From: an uncultured Clostridia bacterium
GTDB taxonomy: Bacteria; Bacillota_A; Clostridia; Oscillospirales; Oscillospiraceae
Length of the DNA stretch: 11,063 bases
Direction of reading: 5' to 3'
Assembly (NCBI GenBank): GCA_946410505.1
Contig: CAMKAP010000047.1
Location: forward strand, 1 to 11,063
Both the position numbers and the translations under genes were made by a program. The stretch's first letter is position 1, and every line of letters begins with the position of its first letter. The notes under the pieces are model-generated. The model was given only the letters and a program-made list of their open reading frames with translations. It was not told where the DNA came from and did no database searches. Below are positions 10,336 to 11,063 of this stretch, in pieces.

Positions 10336-11063
10336 CGCCTTGCTCGCGCCTCCGAACGCTTTCTTCAACGTGGAGGCGGAGAAAAGCCTGATCGGCCTGG
10401 CGCTGCAGGACGCGCCGAAGTACCTCAAGCTGATCGCAGAGGTGCCGACGGATCTCTTCTACGACCAGCGGAACCAGACGATCCACCGCGGCCTGCTGGA
10501 TCTGCAGAAGAGCGAAACGCCGGTCGACATGATCACCGTGGACGACTGGCTGGGCAAGCACAAGCTGCTGGAAGGCATCGGCGGCACGGCCTACCTGATG
10601 GAGTGCATGGACATCGGCTTCATGCCGTCTCAGGCCGAGCAGTACCTGCGCATCGTCCGGGAATGCGCCATGCGCCGGCAGCTCTACACCATCGGCAAGG
10701 AGCTGATGGAGAAGGCCGGATCACTGGACAGCGCAGACGATGTCCGGGACTGGGCTGCCAGAACCCTGCGGGATGTGCGCTCCGGCGAGATGCACAGGCT
10801 GATCTCCATGCGGGACGCCGTGCTGAACACCTACGTCCAGATCGACAGCAGCCAGCAGCGGGAGGGCGAGCCGAACAAGCGGATCCTCAGCGGTATCGCG
10901 ACCCTGGACAACAAGCTGGGCGGCCTGAGCGGCGGCGAGTATGTGGCCATCGGCGCGCGGCCCTCGGTCGGCAAATCCATCCTGGCCCTCACGTTCTGCG
11001 TCAACGCGGCCAAGGCCGGAAAGCGCGTGCTGCTCAGCTCCCTGGAGATGAACGAGATCGAGA
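10328..11063 (+). CDS. dnaB: Replicative DNA helicase DnaB (N-terminal part, cut by window edge)
   Basis: Unwinds DNA at the replication fork. The first 245 codons are present and run off the right end. The DnaB N-terminal domain is readable (NVEAEKSLIGLALQ, LFYDQRNQTIHRGL, VDMITVDDWLG, GGTAYL). It is followed by the linker and the RecA-type ATPase: SGIATLDNKLGGLSGGEYVA leading to Walker A GARPSVGKS at residues 209-217, then LLSSLEMNEIE. The start ATG at 10328 overlaps the previous stop by 8 nt; no separate ribosome site is needed if coupled. Phages carrying an initiator plus their own DnaB usually replicate independently of host helicase loading. Confidence 0.95.
   Translation, partial: MNNALLAPPNAFFNVEAEKSLIGLALQDAPKYLKLIAEVPTDLFYDQRNQTIHRGLLDLQKSETPVDMITVDDWLGKHKLLEGIGGTAYLMECMDIGFMPSQAEQYLRIVRECAMRRQLYTIGKELMEKAGSLDSADDVRDWAARTLRDVRSGEMHRLISMRDAVLNTYVQIDSSQQREGEPNKRILSGIATLDNKLGGLSGGEYVAIGARPSVGKSILALTFCVNAAKAGKRVLLSSLEMNEIE

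Noticed and set aside
9388..10428. Minus-strand open frame of 346 codons across ssb, the initiator and dnaB
   Set aside because: Crosses three well-supported plus-strand genes, lacks a ribosome site and has no domain-like sequence.

Overview
The window looks like the lysogeny, early-regulation, recombination and replication-start region of a temperate phage (a prophage or phage contig) from a fairly GC-rich Firmicute, most likely a gut Clostridia/Oscillospiraceae-type host. The reasons are near-consensus AGGAGG ribosome sites before most genes, sigma-A-type promoters, a large serine integrase, and a replication cassette of SSB, a DnaD-type initiator and DnaB. The host assignment is an inference from style, not a match. 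No tRNA, rRNA, CRISPR array or insertion sequence was seen.

Layout. (1) Positions 5-953 hold three small genes of unknown function on the minus strand. They diverge from a small Xre-type regulator (1121-1366). Both transcripts start from mirror-image promoters whose -35 boxes lie inside a perfect 18-bp inverted repeat. Whether this block is phage accessory DNA or host DNA beyond an attachment site cannot be settled here. (2) Positions 1521-3183 hold a large serine recombinase on the minus strand with its own strong terminator. (3) Positions 3184-3619 are an AT-rich non-coding island with several repeat types: a tandem GTATCAT array at 10-11 bp spacing, inverted copies at the other end, a 23-bp dyad, and roughly 20-bp AG-rich repeats. 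It is the largest unexplained stretch. (4) Positions 3620-4128 hold a small zinc-ribbon gene on the minus strand and a 46-aa plus-strand ORF with its own promoter and terminator. (5) Positions 4136-4641 are the genetic switch: a CI-like repressor on the minus strand, and a control region with three copies of a TATCTTGCAAGATA-type operator placed over divergent promoters.

(6) From 4683 to the right edge everything is on the plus strand and tightly packed, often with overlapping stop and start codons. First come small regulators: an HTH-less microprotein, two unknown helical proteins, a zinc-ribbon protein and an excisionase-like HTH protein. Next is a recombination set: a RecA-like/Sak4-type ATPase, a RecB/Cas4-like PD-(D/E)XK nuclease and a NinB/Orf-like mediator. 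An AP2/HNH-type DNA-binding protein follows, then two small unknown genes, SSB, a replisome organiser and a DnaB helicase cut by the window edge.

How it likely works: the repressor holds the early promoter off from its three operators. On induction one long transcript makes the regulators, then the homologous recombination proteins and the replication initiators. The integrase and the excisionase-like protein would handle integration and excision. The more unusual points are the AT-rich repeat island, the mirror-image divergent promoter, HTH-less microproteins resembling the tail of the repressor, and a patch of foreign-looking codon use from about 7540 to 8425 that ends in a gene running out of frame into its neighbour.
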